From the NCBI GenBank assembly GCA_944378105.1, contig CALWGC010000019.1, forward strand, positions 1 through 64,000: a stretch of 64,000 bases of DNA. The letters are read 5' to 3'. Below are positions 44,594 to 53,136 of the stretch, piece after piece (positions within the stretch are counted from its first letter, which is position 1; each line of letters begins with the position of its first letter). Under the pieces are notes generated by a model that saw only the letters and a list, made by a program, of their open reading frames with translations, did not search any database and was not told the origin of the DNA. The DNA is from an uncultured Clostridia bacterium. Its GTDB lineage: Bacteria; Bacillota; Clostridia; Lachnospirales; Anaerotignaceae. The translations under genes and the position numbers were made by a program.

Positions 44594-45523
44594 ATGGCTA
44601 TTACCGCAGCAATGGTAAAAGAATTGAGAGAAATGACCGGTGTTGGTATGCTGGATTGCAAAAAAGCACTGGCTGAAACCGATGGCAACATGGAAGCTGC
44701 CGTAGAATACTTGAGAGAAAAAGGTCTGGCTGCTTCTCAGAAGAAAGCTGGCCGTATTGCAGCAGAAGGTATCGTAGATATCCTGCTTTCCGCTGACAAC
44801 AAAAAAGGCGTTGTCGTAGAAGTAAACTCTGAAACCGACTTCGTTGCCAAAAACCCTGTGTTCCAGGAATTTGTAGGACAAGTAGCTGCGCAGGCTTTGG
44901 ACAGCAACGCTGCTGATGCAGAAGCTTTGTTGGCAGAAGCTTGGAAACTGGACAACACCATGACGGTAGCTGACGCTTTGAGCCAGAAAGTGGCCGTGAT
45001 CGGCGAAAACCTGCAGATTAGACGTTTTGAAAAAGCAGAAGCACAAAACGGCAGACTGGTTTCTTATATCCATGGCGGCGGCAAAATCGGTGTTATGGTA
45101 CAGCTGGCTTGTGAAAAAGACGCACCAGAACTGGAAGAAGTGGGCAAAAACGTGGCAATGCAGATTGCAGCCATGAATCCTAAATTCGTGAAAACCGATG
45201 ACGTTCCAGAAGAATTCATCAACCACGAAAAAGAAATCCTGACCAAACAGGCACAGGAAGATCCAAAAAATGCAAACAAACCTGCAAACATCATCGAAAA
45301 AATGATCGTAGGCCGTCTGAACAAAGAATTGAAAGAATTCTGCTTGGTAGAACAGCCTTATGTAAAAGATGGCGATATGAGCGTAAAACAGTATGTGGAT
45401 TCTGTGGCAAAAGCCATTGGTACTCCAATTTCTGTAGAAGGCTTTGTTCGTTTTGAAACCGGCGAAGGTCTGGAAAAGAAAAACGAAAACTTTGCAGACG
45501 AAGTTGCAAAAGCAATGCAATAA
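44594..45523 (+). CDS. tsf: translation elongation factor Ts
   Basis: Nucleotide-exchange factor for EF-Tu, 309 aa. The N-terminal UBA-like domain (VKELREMTGVGMLDCKKALA, ETDGNMEAAVEYLREKG) and the core (VEVNSETDFVAKNPVFQEFV, YIHGGGKIGVMVQLAC) are canonical. It follows rpsB by 93 bp, the usual arrangement in bacteria. Codon bias is strong. A terminator follows. Confidence 0.99.
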   Translation: MAITAAMVKELREMTGVGMLDCKKALAETDGNMEAAVEYLREKGLAASQKKAGRIAAEGIVDILLSADNKKGVVVEVNSETDFVAKNPVFQEFVGQVAAQALDSNAADAEALLAEAWKLDNTMTVADALSQKVAVIGENLQIRRFEKAEAQNGRLVSYIHGGGKIGVMVQLACEKDAPELEEVGKNVAMQIAAMNPKFVKTDDVPEEFINHEKEILTKQAQEDPKNANKPANIIEKMIVGRLNKELKEFCLVEQPYVKDGDMSVKQYVDSVAKAIGTPISVEGFVRFETGEGLEKKNENFADEVAKAMQ

Positions 45524-45557
45524 GCAACAACAGCGACAAGAGAGAAAAGCGAGAAGA

Positions 45558-45598
45558 AATGGGTTTTGTGGTCCTTGGACTACAAAGCCCATTTTTTT
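45558..45598 (+). terminator. intrinsic terminator of rpsB-tsf
   Basis: AATGGGTTTTGT-GGTCC pairs with GGAC-TACAAAGCCCATT, then T7. Confidence 0.93.
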
Positions 45599-45661
45599 GT
45601 GGTCCAAAAACAACTTTTTGTTTTTTGCATAGGATAGCAAAAAATGGAAAGGAGTGTTTTT

Positions 45662-46447
45662 ATGGATGCAATGATGTGGGCGGCGGCCGGGACGGGATTT
45701 ACGTTTTTGATGACGTCGTTGGGCGCTGCCATGGTGTTTTTTCTGCGAAAACCGCCTTCGGCCCAGGTCCAGCGGGTGTTTTACGGCTTTGCGGCCGGGG
45801 TGATGATTGCCGCTTCCATTTGGTCGCTGCTGTTACCGGCCATGGAGCGGGCCGAGGAGATGGGGATGGTGGTTTGGCTACCGGCGGCCGGCGGGGTGAT
45901 TTGTGGTTTATTTTTCCTGTTGGCGCTGGATGCGGCGCTGCCTTCCATTTGCCGGAAGATGGGGAAGGTACGTCAAGACCGGGCTTTTTTACGCAATACG
46001 CTGTTCTTTTCGGCGGTGACGCTGCATAATGTGCCGGAAGGGATGGCCGTAGGGCTGGCCTTTGCGTTGGCTGCCACCGATCCTTCGCAGGGTACCTTTG
46101 CGGCGGCAGCGGCACTGGCCTTTGGCATTGGGATTCAAAACTTTCCGGAAGGCGCCGCCATTTCTTTGCCGTTATTGCAAGAAGGAAAACGGCCCCGCCG
46201 TGCTTTTTTTATGGGGATGCTTTCGGGGGCGGTGGAACCGTTATTTGGGATTTTGGCCGTGGCCATTGGCGCGGCCACGTCGGCTGCCATGCCCTGGATG
46301 CTCAGCTTTGCCGCCGGAGCCATGTTATACGTGGTGGTGGAAGAACTGATTCCCCAGGCCCATTGGGAAGAAGCCGGCAGCATTGGCACCATTGGGGTGA
46401 TGGCCGGATTTTTGGTGATGATGATACTGGATGTGGCGCTGGGATAA
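45662..46447 (+). CDS. ZIP family metal transporter
   Basis: A 261-residue membrane protein of the ZIP/ZupT family (zinc or related ion uptake). Eight membrane segments with the family's binuclear-site motifs: FSAVTLHNVPEGMAVGLAF (segment 4) and FGIGIQNFPEGAAISLPLL (segment 5), each with HN/QN...PEG. The second motif has QNFPEG in place of the common HNxPEG/HxxxE set, as in some other bacterial ZIPs. ATG 45662 is chosen, 7 nt after GGAAAGGAG; an upstream ATG 45644 lacks a ribosome site. It complements the CDF efflux genes functionally, though unlinked. Confidence 0.93.
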   Translation: MDAMMWAAAGTGFTFLMTSLGAAMVFFLRKPPSAQVQRVFYGFAAGVMIAASIWSLLLPAMERAEEMGMVVWLPAAGGVICGLFFLLALDAALPSICRKMGKVRQDRAFLRNTLFFSAVTLHNVPEGMAVGLAFALAATDPSQGTFAAAAALAFGIGIQNFPEGAAISLPLLQEGKRPRRAFFMGMLSGAVEPLFGILAVAIGAATSAAMPWMLSFAAGAMLYVVVEELIPQAHWEEAGSIGTIGVMAGFLVMMILDVALG

Positions 46448-46489
46448 AAGGGTAATCCCATGGGAAAAACAGGGTTTTTGAAAAAAAGA

Positions 46490-46518
46490 TTGGCATAGGA
46501 ACGATTATCGGGTATAAT
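46490..46518 (+). promoter_or_regulatory. near-consensus plus-strand promoter antisense to the 46594-47019 gene
   Basis: TTGGCA (46490-46495), 17 bp spacer, TATAAT (46513-46518). The transcript would begin near 46525 with the hairpin GGGAAGTCGT-GACAA-ACGGCTTCCC (46530-46554). It runs toward the minus-strand gene with no plus-strand gene before 47120. Confidence 0.65.
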
Positions 46519-46552
46519 ATGATATTACGGGAAGTCGTGACAAACGGCTTCC

Positions 46553-46583
46553 CATAAAAAAACCCATATCGAGTCGATATGGG
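46553..46583 (-). terminator. intrinsic terminator of the small membrane-protein gene (minus strand)
   Basis: The near-perfect palindrome CCCATATCGA-G-TCGATATGGG (46563-46583), read on the minus strand, is followed by T7. Confidence 0.9.
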
Positions 46584-46593
46584 AAAGATGGGT

Positions 46594-47019
46594 TTAGCCC
46601 ACCAGAGAGTTTTGGATGTATCCAAAGTAAAAATAGGACAGGTCATAGGCAATCAATGCCAAGTTGATGGTAGAAACCAGCGCCAACAAGGCCCGATGTT
46701 TGGATTGGGTGGCTTTTTTCAAATTGACATAAAAAAAGTCATAAAAAACAGGGGGCAGCGCAAAGGCACAAACAATCAGGGCCAGCCAACGAATGGCCCC
46801 AATGGGCACCAGGGTGCCGATGAGTAAAGATGGGATATGGATGATTGCGCTTTTACGAAAATGGCGGTGGGTGGCATCGATTTCTTCTGTCTCCTGTTCC
46901 AGCAATTCATTGGATGCGATGAGACATTTTTGGGTGTGGGCCTTTTGCACAATGCGGTAGGTCCATTCGGAAAGCAAAAGACCAACGACCCAGATGAGTA
47001 AGATTCTTAGCAAAGCCAA
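46594..47019 (-). CDS. small integral membrane protein of unknown function, 141 aa
   Basis: I do not recognise the family. It has an N-terminal membrane segment (ALLRILLIWVVGLLLSEWTY), a charged cytoplasmic helix (NELLEQETEEIDATHRHFRK), two central segments (IIHIPSLLIGTLVPIGAI, LALIVCAFALPPVFYDFFYV) and a C-terminal one (LVSTINLALIAYDLSYFYF). The start is TTG 47019: AAAGGAG lies 9 nt upstream and no ATG fits. It is the only minus-strand gene in this stretch, has its own terminator, and is opposed by a plus-strand promoter reading into its 3' end. Confidence 0.82.
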   Translation of the reverse strand: MALLRILLIWVVGLLLSEWTYRIVQKAHTQKCLIASNELLEQETEEIDATHRHFRKSAIIHIPSLLIGTLVPIGAIRWLALIVCAFALPPVFYDFFYVNLKKATQSKHRALLALVSTINLALIAYDLSYFYFGYIQNSLVG

Positions 47020-47119
47020 ACGTATTCGCTCCTTTCTGGGTGCATTCTGTTGGTATTATACAACAACGATAAAGAAAGCACAAGAAAAGGCGGCGAAAAA
47101 AGAAAGGAGAACCGAGTTT

Positions 47120-48742
47120 ATGTTGAAAAAACGATGGATGGCACTTTTTTTGAGTGTGCTGTTACTTTTGCCTTGCAGTGCTTCTTTGGCTTCGGAACAA
47201 GAAATGCGGGGAATTTGGGTGGCCACGGTAAGTAACATTGACTTTCCTTCCCCCAGCGCCAAAGGCAACGCCCAGGCCCAGCAGGCAGAGATCACAAACA
47301 TGTTGGACCAATTTCAAGCGGCAGGGCCGAACACCGTCTTTTTCCAGGTGCGGCCGAAGGCAGATGCACTGTACCGGTCCAATATCGAACCTTGGAGTGA
47401 CGTACTGACTGGTACCAGCGGGAAGGACCCGGGCTATGACCCTCTGGCCTTTTTCATTGACGAAGCCCATAAACGGGGGATGGAACTGCACGCCTGGCTA
47501 AACCCCTACCGGGTGACCATGGCCAACACGGACGTTTCCACATTGGCCGAAAACCATGTGGCCAAAACCCATCCCGAATGGCTCATTACTTATAACAATT
47601 CCCTGTATCTGAACCCGGCGCTTCCGGAGGTACGGGATTATATCACTTCTGTGGTGTTGGATATTGTCAACAACTATGATGTGGACGGGATTCATTTTGA
47701 CGATTATTTTTATCCCAACGGCTATCCTCTGACGGAAGGGGACGGCGACGGAGCCGAAGCCGATGCCAGACGGCAAAACGTGAATCTGTTGGTGCAGCAG
47801 GTGCATGACGCCATCAAAGGCGCCGATGCATCGGTGGAGTTTGGGATCAGCCCTTCGGGGATTTATAAAAACACCGATACCATCCGGGGCAGCCAAAGCT
47901 ATTATACGGTCTATGCCGATACCTTAGCCTGGGTGCAAAATGGTTGGGTGGATTATATTGCGCCCCAGGTGTATTGGGAAACCACCCATGCCACGGCGGC
48001 CTATGAAACGGTGGCCAAGTATTGGAATGAGGCCGTGGCCGGTACGGGAGTGACGTTGTATTTAGGGGAAGCACTGTACAAAGAACAGGTGGCGGCGGAA
48101 ATCGATGACCACATTGCCATTAGCCGCAATCTTTCCAATGTCAGCGGCAATATTTTCTATAACACCAGTTCCTTTTTGAATAACGTGGGCGGTGGCAAAG
48201 ACTTACTGACAGCCGTGTATCAGGCCGGCGGCAGCACCCAAACGCCGCAAGAATCCCAAACAGAAGAAACGAAACCGGAAGAAACAAAACCGGAACCAAA
48301 GCCACCGGTGACAGCCCAGGCCCTGCCCAGCAGTGTGACGGTGCTGGTCAACGGCGTGGCAGAAGATTTTGAAACGTATAACATCAACGACTATACCTAC
48401 TTTAAACTGCGTGATATTGCCTATGGGGTGCAAAACACCGATAAGCAATTTAACACCCTTTGGGATGCTTCGGCCAATACCATCACTTTGGCGCTGCAAA
48501 CGCCTTATGTGCCTGCGGGCGGGGAGCTGAGTAAAAGCGGCACCAGCGGCACAAAGACGGCCGTTGAGAGCGATGTGACGGTGTTGGTGGATGGAAAAGA
48601 GGTTTCCTGCGAAAGCTATAATATCGATGGCTATACGTATTTTAAATTACGGGATGTAGCCCAAGCAGTAGACTTTGGCGTCAGCTGGAGCGACGCCACA
48701 CAGACCATTGGGATTGTAACCCTGGTGGGTTATGAACAATAA
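47120..48742 (+). CDS. secreted GHL10-family glycoside-hydrolase-like protein with two stalk repeats
   Basis: A 540-residue exported protein. After a signal peptide (KKRWMALFLSVLLLLPCSAS) comes a TIM-barrel GHL10 (DUF187) domain to about residue 365: MRGIWVATVSNIDFPSPSAK, FFQVRPKADALYRSNIEPWS, LHAWLNPYRV and VDGIHFDDYFYPNGYPL, the last with the acidic FDDYFYP site. A Pro/Glu/Lys linker (TEETKPEETKPEPKPP) leads to two Cu_amine_oxidN1-like modules from about residues 404 and 483, each with NI(N/D)xYTYFKLRD, as in the 14077 protein. The natural substrate is unknown; peptidoglycan or a wall glycan is likely. ATG 47120 follows AAAGGAGA. Confidence 0.9.
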   Translation: MLKKRWMALFLSVLLLLPCSASLASEQEMRGIWVATVSNIDFPSPSAKGNAQAQQAEITNMLDQFQAAGPNTVFFQVRPKADALYRSNIEPWSDVLTGTSGKDPGYDPLAFFIDEAHKRGMELHAWLNPYRVTMANTDVSTLAENHVAKTHPEWLITYNNSLYLNPALPEVRDYITSVVLDIVNNYDVDGIHFDDYFYPNGYPLTEGDGDGAEADARRQNVNLLVQQVHDAIKGADASVEFGISPSGIYKNTDTIRGSQSYYTVYADTLAWVQNGWVDYIAPQVYWETTHATAAYETVAKYWNEAVAGTGVTLYLGEALYKEQVAAEIDDHIAISRNLSNVSGNIFYNTSSFLNNVGGGKDLLTAVYQAGGSTQTPQESQTEETKPEETKPEPKPPVTAQALPSSVTVLVNGVAEDFETYNINDYTYFKLRDIAYGVQNTDKQFNTLWDASANTITLALQTPYVPAGGELSKSGTSGTKTAVESDVTVLVDGKEVSCESYNIDGYTYFKLRDVAQAVDFGVSWSDATQTIGIVTLVGYEQ

Positions 48743-48761
48743 ACATTTGGAGGAAAGAACA

Positions 48762-49592
48762 ATGACAAAAGAAAAACAGACCTTTGCCGGAAGTGCCGAT
48801 TATGTGGTTAGCCCACAGCTGATGAATGCGGTAAACATTGCCATGGCCCTGCAAAAACCATTGCTGATCAAAGGGGAGCCGGGCACGGGAAAAACGATGC
48901 TGGCCGAAGCCGTTTCCAAGTCCTTGGGCAAAAAATTGATTATCTGGAACATCAAATCCACCACAAAGGCCCAGGATGGGCTCTATGTCTACGACGTGGT
49001 ACAGCGGCTTTATGATAGCCAGTTTGGCGGCGAAGGCGTGGACGATATCAAAAAATATGTGAAGCTTGGCAAACTGGGCGAAGCTTTCTCTTCTGACGAG
49101 CAGGTGATTTTACTCATCGATGAAATTGATAAAGCCGATTTGGAATTCCCCAATGACTTGCTTTGGGAATTGGACAAAATGGAGTTTTATATTCCAGAAA
49201 CGAAAGAAACCATCAGCGCAAAGACGCGGCCCATTGTGATTATTACGTCCAATGCGGAAAAAGAATTGCCAGATGCCTTTTTGCGCCGCTGCATTTTCCA
49301 TTATATCGAGTTCCCCGATCAGGAACTGATGGAAGAAATTGTGAAGGTGCATTTCCCAGACTTGGAAGAAACGCTGTTGAAGTCTGTGATGGATACGTTC
49401 TATTGGATTCGTGACTTGGATGTGCAGAAAAAACCAAGCACGTCCGAAGTCATCGACTGGATTCAGGCCCTTTCCATTGGCGGCATCCATCCCGATACCA
49501 TCAAGGCCGAAGTGCCCTTTGCCGGTGTATTGCTGAAAAAGAACGAAGACTTGACCGTGCTGGAGCGGGCCAAACGCCGGTTGAAATTTTAA
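48762..49592 (+). CDS. MoxR-type AAA+ ATPase
   Basis: A 276-residue AAA+ ATPase of the MoxR branch, chaperone-like proteins that insert metals or assemble complexes together with VWA proteins. Walker A is GEPGTGKTMLAEA, Walker B VILLIDEIDKADLEFPNDLL, sensor 1 VIITSNAEKELPDAFLRRC. ATG 48762 has GGAGG 11 nt upstream. A VWA-domain gene follows after 12 bp, the classic MoxR-VWA pairing. The client is unknown; no metalloenzyme gene adjoins it. Confidence 0.92.
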   Translation: MTKEKQTFAGSADYVVSPQLMNAVNIAMALQKPLLIKGEPGTGKTMLAEAVSKSLGKKLIIWNIKSTTKAQDGLYVYDVVQRLYDSQFGGEGVDDIKKYVKLGKLGEAFSSDEQVILLIDEIDKADLEFPNDLLWELDKMEFYIPETKETISAKTRPIVIITSNAEKELPDAFLRRCIFHYIEFPDQELMEEIVKVHFPDLEETLLKSVMDTFYWIRDLDVQKKPSTSEVIDWIQALSIGGIHPDTIKAEVPFAGVLLKKNEDLTVLERAKRRLKF

Positions 49593-49604
49593 GGGGGGAA
49601 AGGT

Positions 49605-50801
49605 ATGTTTAGCGCCTTTTTCTACTTGCTGCGGGCAAAGGGGCTGGATGTGTCCCTCAATGAGTGGCTGACGCTGATGGAAGCGTTGGAAAAGGATCTG
49701 GCCCACAGCAGTTTGACTTCGTTTTACTATTTGGCCCGGAGCATTCTGGTCAAAAGCGAGACAGAATATGATATGTTTGACGGGGCATTTTTGGAATTTT
49801 TTAAAGACATTCAACAGTTTGAAGAACTGCCCAAAGAGCTGTTGGATTGGCTGAACAATCCGAAAGAAAAGCCCAATAATTACGACAAGGACCAGGACGA
49901 ATATAACCGCAGTCTTTCCATGGAGCAGATTCAAAAGATGCTTTTGGAGCGTTTGCAGGAACAAGACAGCGAGCATAACGGCGGCAAGTACTGGATTGGT
50001 ACCGGCGGTATGAGTGTCTTTGGAAACGCCGGCAATGCCACAAACGGCATCCGGGTGGGGGGCCAGTCCATCCGCAAAAGCGCCATGCAAGTGGCCAGCG
50101 AGCGGAAATTCCACGATTTTCGAAACGATACAGTGCTGGATACGAGACAGTTTCAAATGGCCTTTCGCCGTCTGCGCCAGTTTTCCAGTCGCATTGACGC
50201 CCCAAAAACGGAATTGGATGTGGACCACACCATTGAGGAGACGGGCAACAATGCCGGCAATTTGAAATTGGTGTATCAGCGGCCAAGACAAAACACCGTG
50301 AAGGTGCTTTTGTTGATGGATAGTGGCGGGAGCATGGATTATTATTCGTCCCTTTGCACCTCCCTGTTTCAGGCCGTCAGCAAGTCCAACCACTTTAAGG
50401 ACTTGAAAGTGTATTATTTCCACAACTGTATTTATTCCAAGCTCTATACCGATCCCTATTGCATTCCCGGCCAGTGGATTGACACCAACTGGGTGCTGGA
50501 TAATTTGAGCAGTGAATATAAAGTGATTATTGTGGGCGATGCCTCTATGGACCCCAGCGAGCTGTTGGGACGCAGTTATTATAACTATGGCGCCAGAACA
50601 GAAGTGACGGGGATGGAGTGGCTCAAACGGTTCCAGGCCAAGTATTCCCACATGGTATGGCTGAACCCCATTGTGGATATGGGGTGGCGCAGCGCCTTTT
50701 GGCGGCAGACTTACGACATCATTGACAAAGAATTTGACATGTACCCACTGACCATCAGCCACCTGGAACAGGCTTTGAAAAAATTGATTGCAGCCAAATA
50801 A
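49605..50801 (+). CDS. VWA-domain protein, CoxE-like partner of MoxR
   Basis: A 398-residue cytoplasmic protein. The N-terminal half is helical (SAFFYLLRAKGLDVSLNEWL and onward); the C-terminal half is a von Willebrand A domain with the metal-ion-dependent adhesion motif LLLMDSGGSMDYY (DxGGS), and the later D of the site in VIIVGDASMDPSEL. The CoxE-like family is known to act with MoxR ATPases in complex maturation. It is translationally close to the MoxR gene and behind GGGGGG-A ribosome sequence. A terminator follows. Confidence 0.9.
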   Translation: MFSAFFYLLRAKGLDVSLNEWLTLMEALEKDLAHSSLTSFYYLARSILVKSETEYDMFDGAFLEFFKDIQQFEELPKELLDWLNNPKEKPNNYDKDQDEYNRSLSMEQIQKMLLERLQEQDSEHNGGKYWIGTGGMSVFGNAGNATNGIRVGGQSIRKSAMQVASERKFHDFRNDTVLDTRQFQMAFRRLRQFSSRIDAPKTELDVDHTIEETGNNAGNLKLVYQRPRQNTVKVLLLMDSGGSMDYYSSLCTSLFQAVSKSNHFKDLKVYYFHNCIYSKLYTDPYCIPGQWIDTNWVLDNLSSEYKVIIVGDASMDPSELLGRSYYNYGARTEVTGMEWLKRFQAKYSHMVWLNPIVDMGWRSAFWRQTYDIIDKEFDMYPLTISHLEQALKKLIAAK

Positions 50802-50808
50802 GAAACCG

Positions 50809-50840
50809 AGAGCGCCGGCCCAAACAGCCGGCCTCTTTTC
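50809..50840 (+). terminator. intrinsic terminator of the MoxR-VWA pair
   Basis: GAG-GCCGGC type stem: GCCGGC (50814-50819) pairs with GCCGGC (50827-50832) with flanking pairs, followed by CTCTTTTCC. Confidence 0.75.
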
Positions 50841-50891
50841 CATCCGTACCCAGTTGTTACCAGGGCGCAAGGTGCCGATGGGAGGAAACGT

Positions 50892-52676
50892 ATGAAAAAA
50901 CAAGTGACCATATTGACCATATCGCCGGCGGTGGGGGCCTTTTATGCCCAACTGCTGGCCGATTTATTTGAAGGCAGAATTGAAAGCACCTGTTACAGTG
51001 TGGAAAATAATGATTTTTATTCCATCTTGCCGCCGGCAGACTTGTTTGCCGTGGCCACCACGTCTTCGGACATGTTTCAGTATGTCATGTCGTTTATCCC
51101 GCCGGGCAGCAACATATTGCTTTTGAAAGTTTCGTTGCAAAAAAAGGCGGTGGAACAATTATTGGAGCTGCCGAAGGGGACAAAGGCCATGTTGGTGAAT
51201 TTGAGCGAAAACATGGCCATTGAAACCATTGCGGAGCTGCACCGGTTTGGCGTCACCAATATTGAGTTTTTCCCGGTCTATCCGGGACTAACGGTGTTTC
51301 CCGATACGGATTTGGCCATAACGCCGGCCGAAAGCCGGTTTGTGCCGCCCCATGTGACAAAGGTGATTGACATTGGGCACCGGGTGCTAAGTGCCAGCTC
51401 CATTACGGAAATCGCACTGAAACTAGGGTTTAACCATGTGTTGGAGACAGAGTGGGTGCACCAATACATGGACGAGTTGATGGAATACGATTACAGCATC
51501 AGCGCCCTGACCAACTATAGTTTCAACATGGAAAACAAGTTTGAAATCTTGTTGGAGGCACTGGATGTGGGCATTGTGGGTAGCGACGATGAAGGCCGCG
51601 TTTTTGCCTGTAACCGGGCGGCTGCAGAGATTTTGCAGACGAAAAAAGAAACGGCCTTGGGGATGCAGGTGGAGCGGCTTTTACCGTTTATGCAGCGCCT
51701 TGGCACAGAGTTTTTGCCAGAAGAGATGGATACCAGGTTATTGACCATTGGCGGCACCTATGTCAATGCGTCGGTGACGCCCATTTTTCGCCAGGACCGG
51801 TTTATGGGTTACTTCATCACACTGCAACGGTTTTATGATGAAGAGAACAAGCAGCATAAATTGCGGGCGCAGATGTTAGGCGGCGGCCACGTTTTCAAAT
51901 ACACCTTTGACGACATTGTGGGCGAAAGCGAGTGTATGCGCAAAACCAAAAGCATTGCCATGAAGATGGCCAAGACCGAGTCCTCCATTTTGCTCACCGG
52001 CGAAAGTGGCACGGGAAAGGAATTGTTTGCCCACTCCATTCATCATAGCTCGCCCCGCAGCGCCATGCCCTTTGTGGCCATCAACTGCGCAGCTCTGCCG
52101 GATACGCTTCTGGAAAGCGAATTATTTGGCTATGGCGACGGGGCCTTTACGGGGGCAAAAAAAGGCGGCAAGATGGGGCTTTTTGAATATGCCCACAATG
52201 GTACGCTGTTTTTGGATGAAATCGAAGCCATGAGCCCCAATTTGCAGGTAAAGCTATTGCGGGTACTACAAGAAAAGGAAATCATGCGAGTGGGGGAAAA
52301 CAAGATCATTCCCGTCAATGTCCGTATCATTGCGGCCAGCAATGAAAACATCCATTCCATGGTGGAAAAGGGGACGTTTCGTAAAGATTTATACTATCGC
52401 CTCAATACCTTACCCATCGATTTGCCGCCTCTTCGTGCGCGGGGCAGTGATTTGTTTTTGATTATGGAAAAGATGAAGGCGGAAGTGGGCGTGTCGTTTC
52501 GGCTGACGGAAGAGGCAAAGCGGGCCTTACTTTGCCATTCGTGGGACGGTAATATTCGAGAACTGCGCAATATGGTAGAGTATTTGCAGTTTATGGAATT
52601 GGAGGAAGTGGACGTGGAGGATTTGCCCGATGCGGTGCGAAACGGCGCCAAGATGCTGCAAAAAATTTTCTCCTGA
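50892..52676 (+). CDS. sigma-54-dependent transcriptional regulator, C-terminal DNA-binding domain out of frame
   Basis: An enhancer-binding protein of 594 aa as read. Residues 1 to about 215 are an unassigned sensory domain, about 220-330 a PAS domain (NMENKFEILLEALDVGIVGS), and about 335-575 the AAA+ core: Walker A GESGTGKELFAHS, GAFTGA sigma-54 contact loop (GDGAFTGAKKGGKMGLFEYA), Walker B GTLFLDEIEAMSP. The frame stops at 52676 right after the core, with no DNA-binding domain. The next 80 codons in the +1 frame encode a winged helix that should be its C-terminus (next entry). Removing one A from the A6 run at 52660-52665 restores one 676-residue protein. It probably controls the downstream operon. 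Confidence 0.9.
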   Translation: MKKQVTILTISPAVGAFYAQLLADLFEGRIESTCYSVENNDFYSILPPADLFAVATTSSDMFQYVMSFIPPGSNILLLKVSLQKKAVEQLLELPKGTKAMLVNLSENMAIETIAELHRFGVTNIEFFPVYPGLTVFPDTDLAITPAESRFVPPHVTKVIDIGHRVLSASSITEIALKLGFNHVLETEWVHQYMDELMEYDYSISALTNYSFNMENKFEILLEALDVGIVGSDDEGRVFACNRAAAEILQTKKETALGMQVERLLPFMQRLGTEFLPEEMDTRLLTIGGTYVNASVTPIFRQDRFMGYFITLQRFYDEENKQHKLRAQMLGGGHVFKYTFDDIVGESECMRKTKSIAMKMAKTESSILLTGESGTGKELFAHSIHHSSPRSAMPFVAINCAALPDTLLESELFGYGDGAFTGAKKGGKMGLFEYAHNGTLFLDEIEAMSPNLQVKLLRVLQEKEIMRVGENKIIPVNVRIIAASNENIHSMVEKGTFRKDLYYRLNTLPIDLPPLRARGSDLFLIMEKMKAEVGVSFRLTEEAKRALLCHSWDGNIRELRNMVEYLQFMELEEVDVEDLPDAVRNGAKMLQKIFS

Positions 52677-52920
52677 AAAAACGTCCTTTGACCCCAAGAG
52701 TAGGGCCGTGCTGTTGGCCCTGGGACAGGCCCAAGGGCCCATGGGCCGCAAGCAGATTGCAAACCACACAGAAGAAAATGGCTGTCTGTTATCGGAGCAA
52801 GAGGTGCGCCATGTGATGAAGCATCTAGAAGAGCAAGGATTGCTGTTGATTTCCCGCGGGCGCAGCGGCAGTCGATTGACGGAAAAAGGAAAAGAATTGG
52901 TTCGAAAATTGGTGAAATAG
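52630..52920 (+). pseudogene. winged-helix DNA-binding domain of the sigma-54 regulator, in the +1 frame
   Basis: From about 52669 the +1 frame encodes GRKQIANHTEENG, LSEQEVRHVMKHLEEQGLLL and SRGRSGSRLTEKGKELVRKL, a winged helix-turn-helix fitting the missing C-terminus of the preceding gene. Two readings are open: a single-base change (or sequence error) in A6 at 52660-52665 has split the gene, or the domain is made separately, because GGAGG (52616-52620) sits 9 nt before an ATG at 52630 in the right frame. Transcript slippage at A6T4 is a third option. I list it as a broken part because its sequence reads smoothly only as a continuation. Confidence 0.8.
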
Positions 52921-52926
52921 GTTCAT

Positions 52927-52968
52927 AAAAAGGTTTTATTGGGTCATTCAACCAATAAAACCTTTTTT
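52927..52968 (+). terminator. intrinsic terminator of the sigma-54 regulator gene
   Basis: AAAAAGGTTTTATTGG (52927-52942) pairs with CCAATAAAACCTTTTT (52952-52967), with a terminal T-run. It insulates the regulator from the operon it probably controls. Confidence 0.93.
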
Positions 52969-53030
52969 GTATGGGATGGTATGGGTGAAAAATATAGCAA
53001 TCTGCGCAAAAAAAGAGAAAATATCGTCCC

Positions 53031-53058
53031 AAAACGCCCCTATCTTTTTCAAAAACGC
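53031..53058 (+). repeat. AAAACGC direct repeat 21 bp apart upstream of the sigma-54 promoter
   Basis: AAAACGC occurs at 53031-53037 and 53052-53058, two helical turns apart and about 55-80 bp before the expected transcription start. It is a candidate enhancer site for the neighbouring regulator; the evidence is positional only. Confidence 0.35.
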
Positions 53059-53084
53059 ACAATCCTATGGAGAAGAAGGTGTTT

Positions 53085-53100
53085 TGGCATGACACTTGCT
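53085..53100 (+). promoter_or_regulatory. sigma-54 (-24/-12) promoter
   Basis: TGGCATGACACTTGCT matches the sigma-54 consensus TGGCAYR-N4-TTGCW at every defined position, with GG and GC correctly spaced. The transcript would start near 53111, just upstream of the AGGAGG at 53123 and ATG 53137. A sigma-54 regulator gene lies immediately upstream. Confidence 0.9.
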
Positions 53101-53136
53101 TTTCTAATGGGCAAACGAAAACAGGAGGTGCGTTTT

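Noticed and set aside
43505-45640. Minus-strand open frame of 711 codons opposite msrAB end, rpsB and tsf
   Set aside because: It is Phe/Cys/His-rich, low in complexity and arises because the strongly biased codons of rpsB and tsf leave few antisense stops. No start signal.
49110-50951. Minus-strand open frame of 613 codons opposite the MoxR/VWA genes
   Set aside because: His/Gln-rich shadow of two well-supported plus-strand genes.
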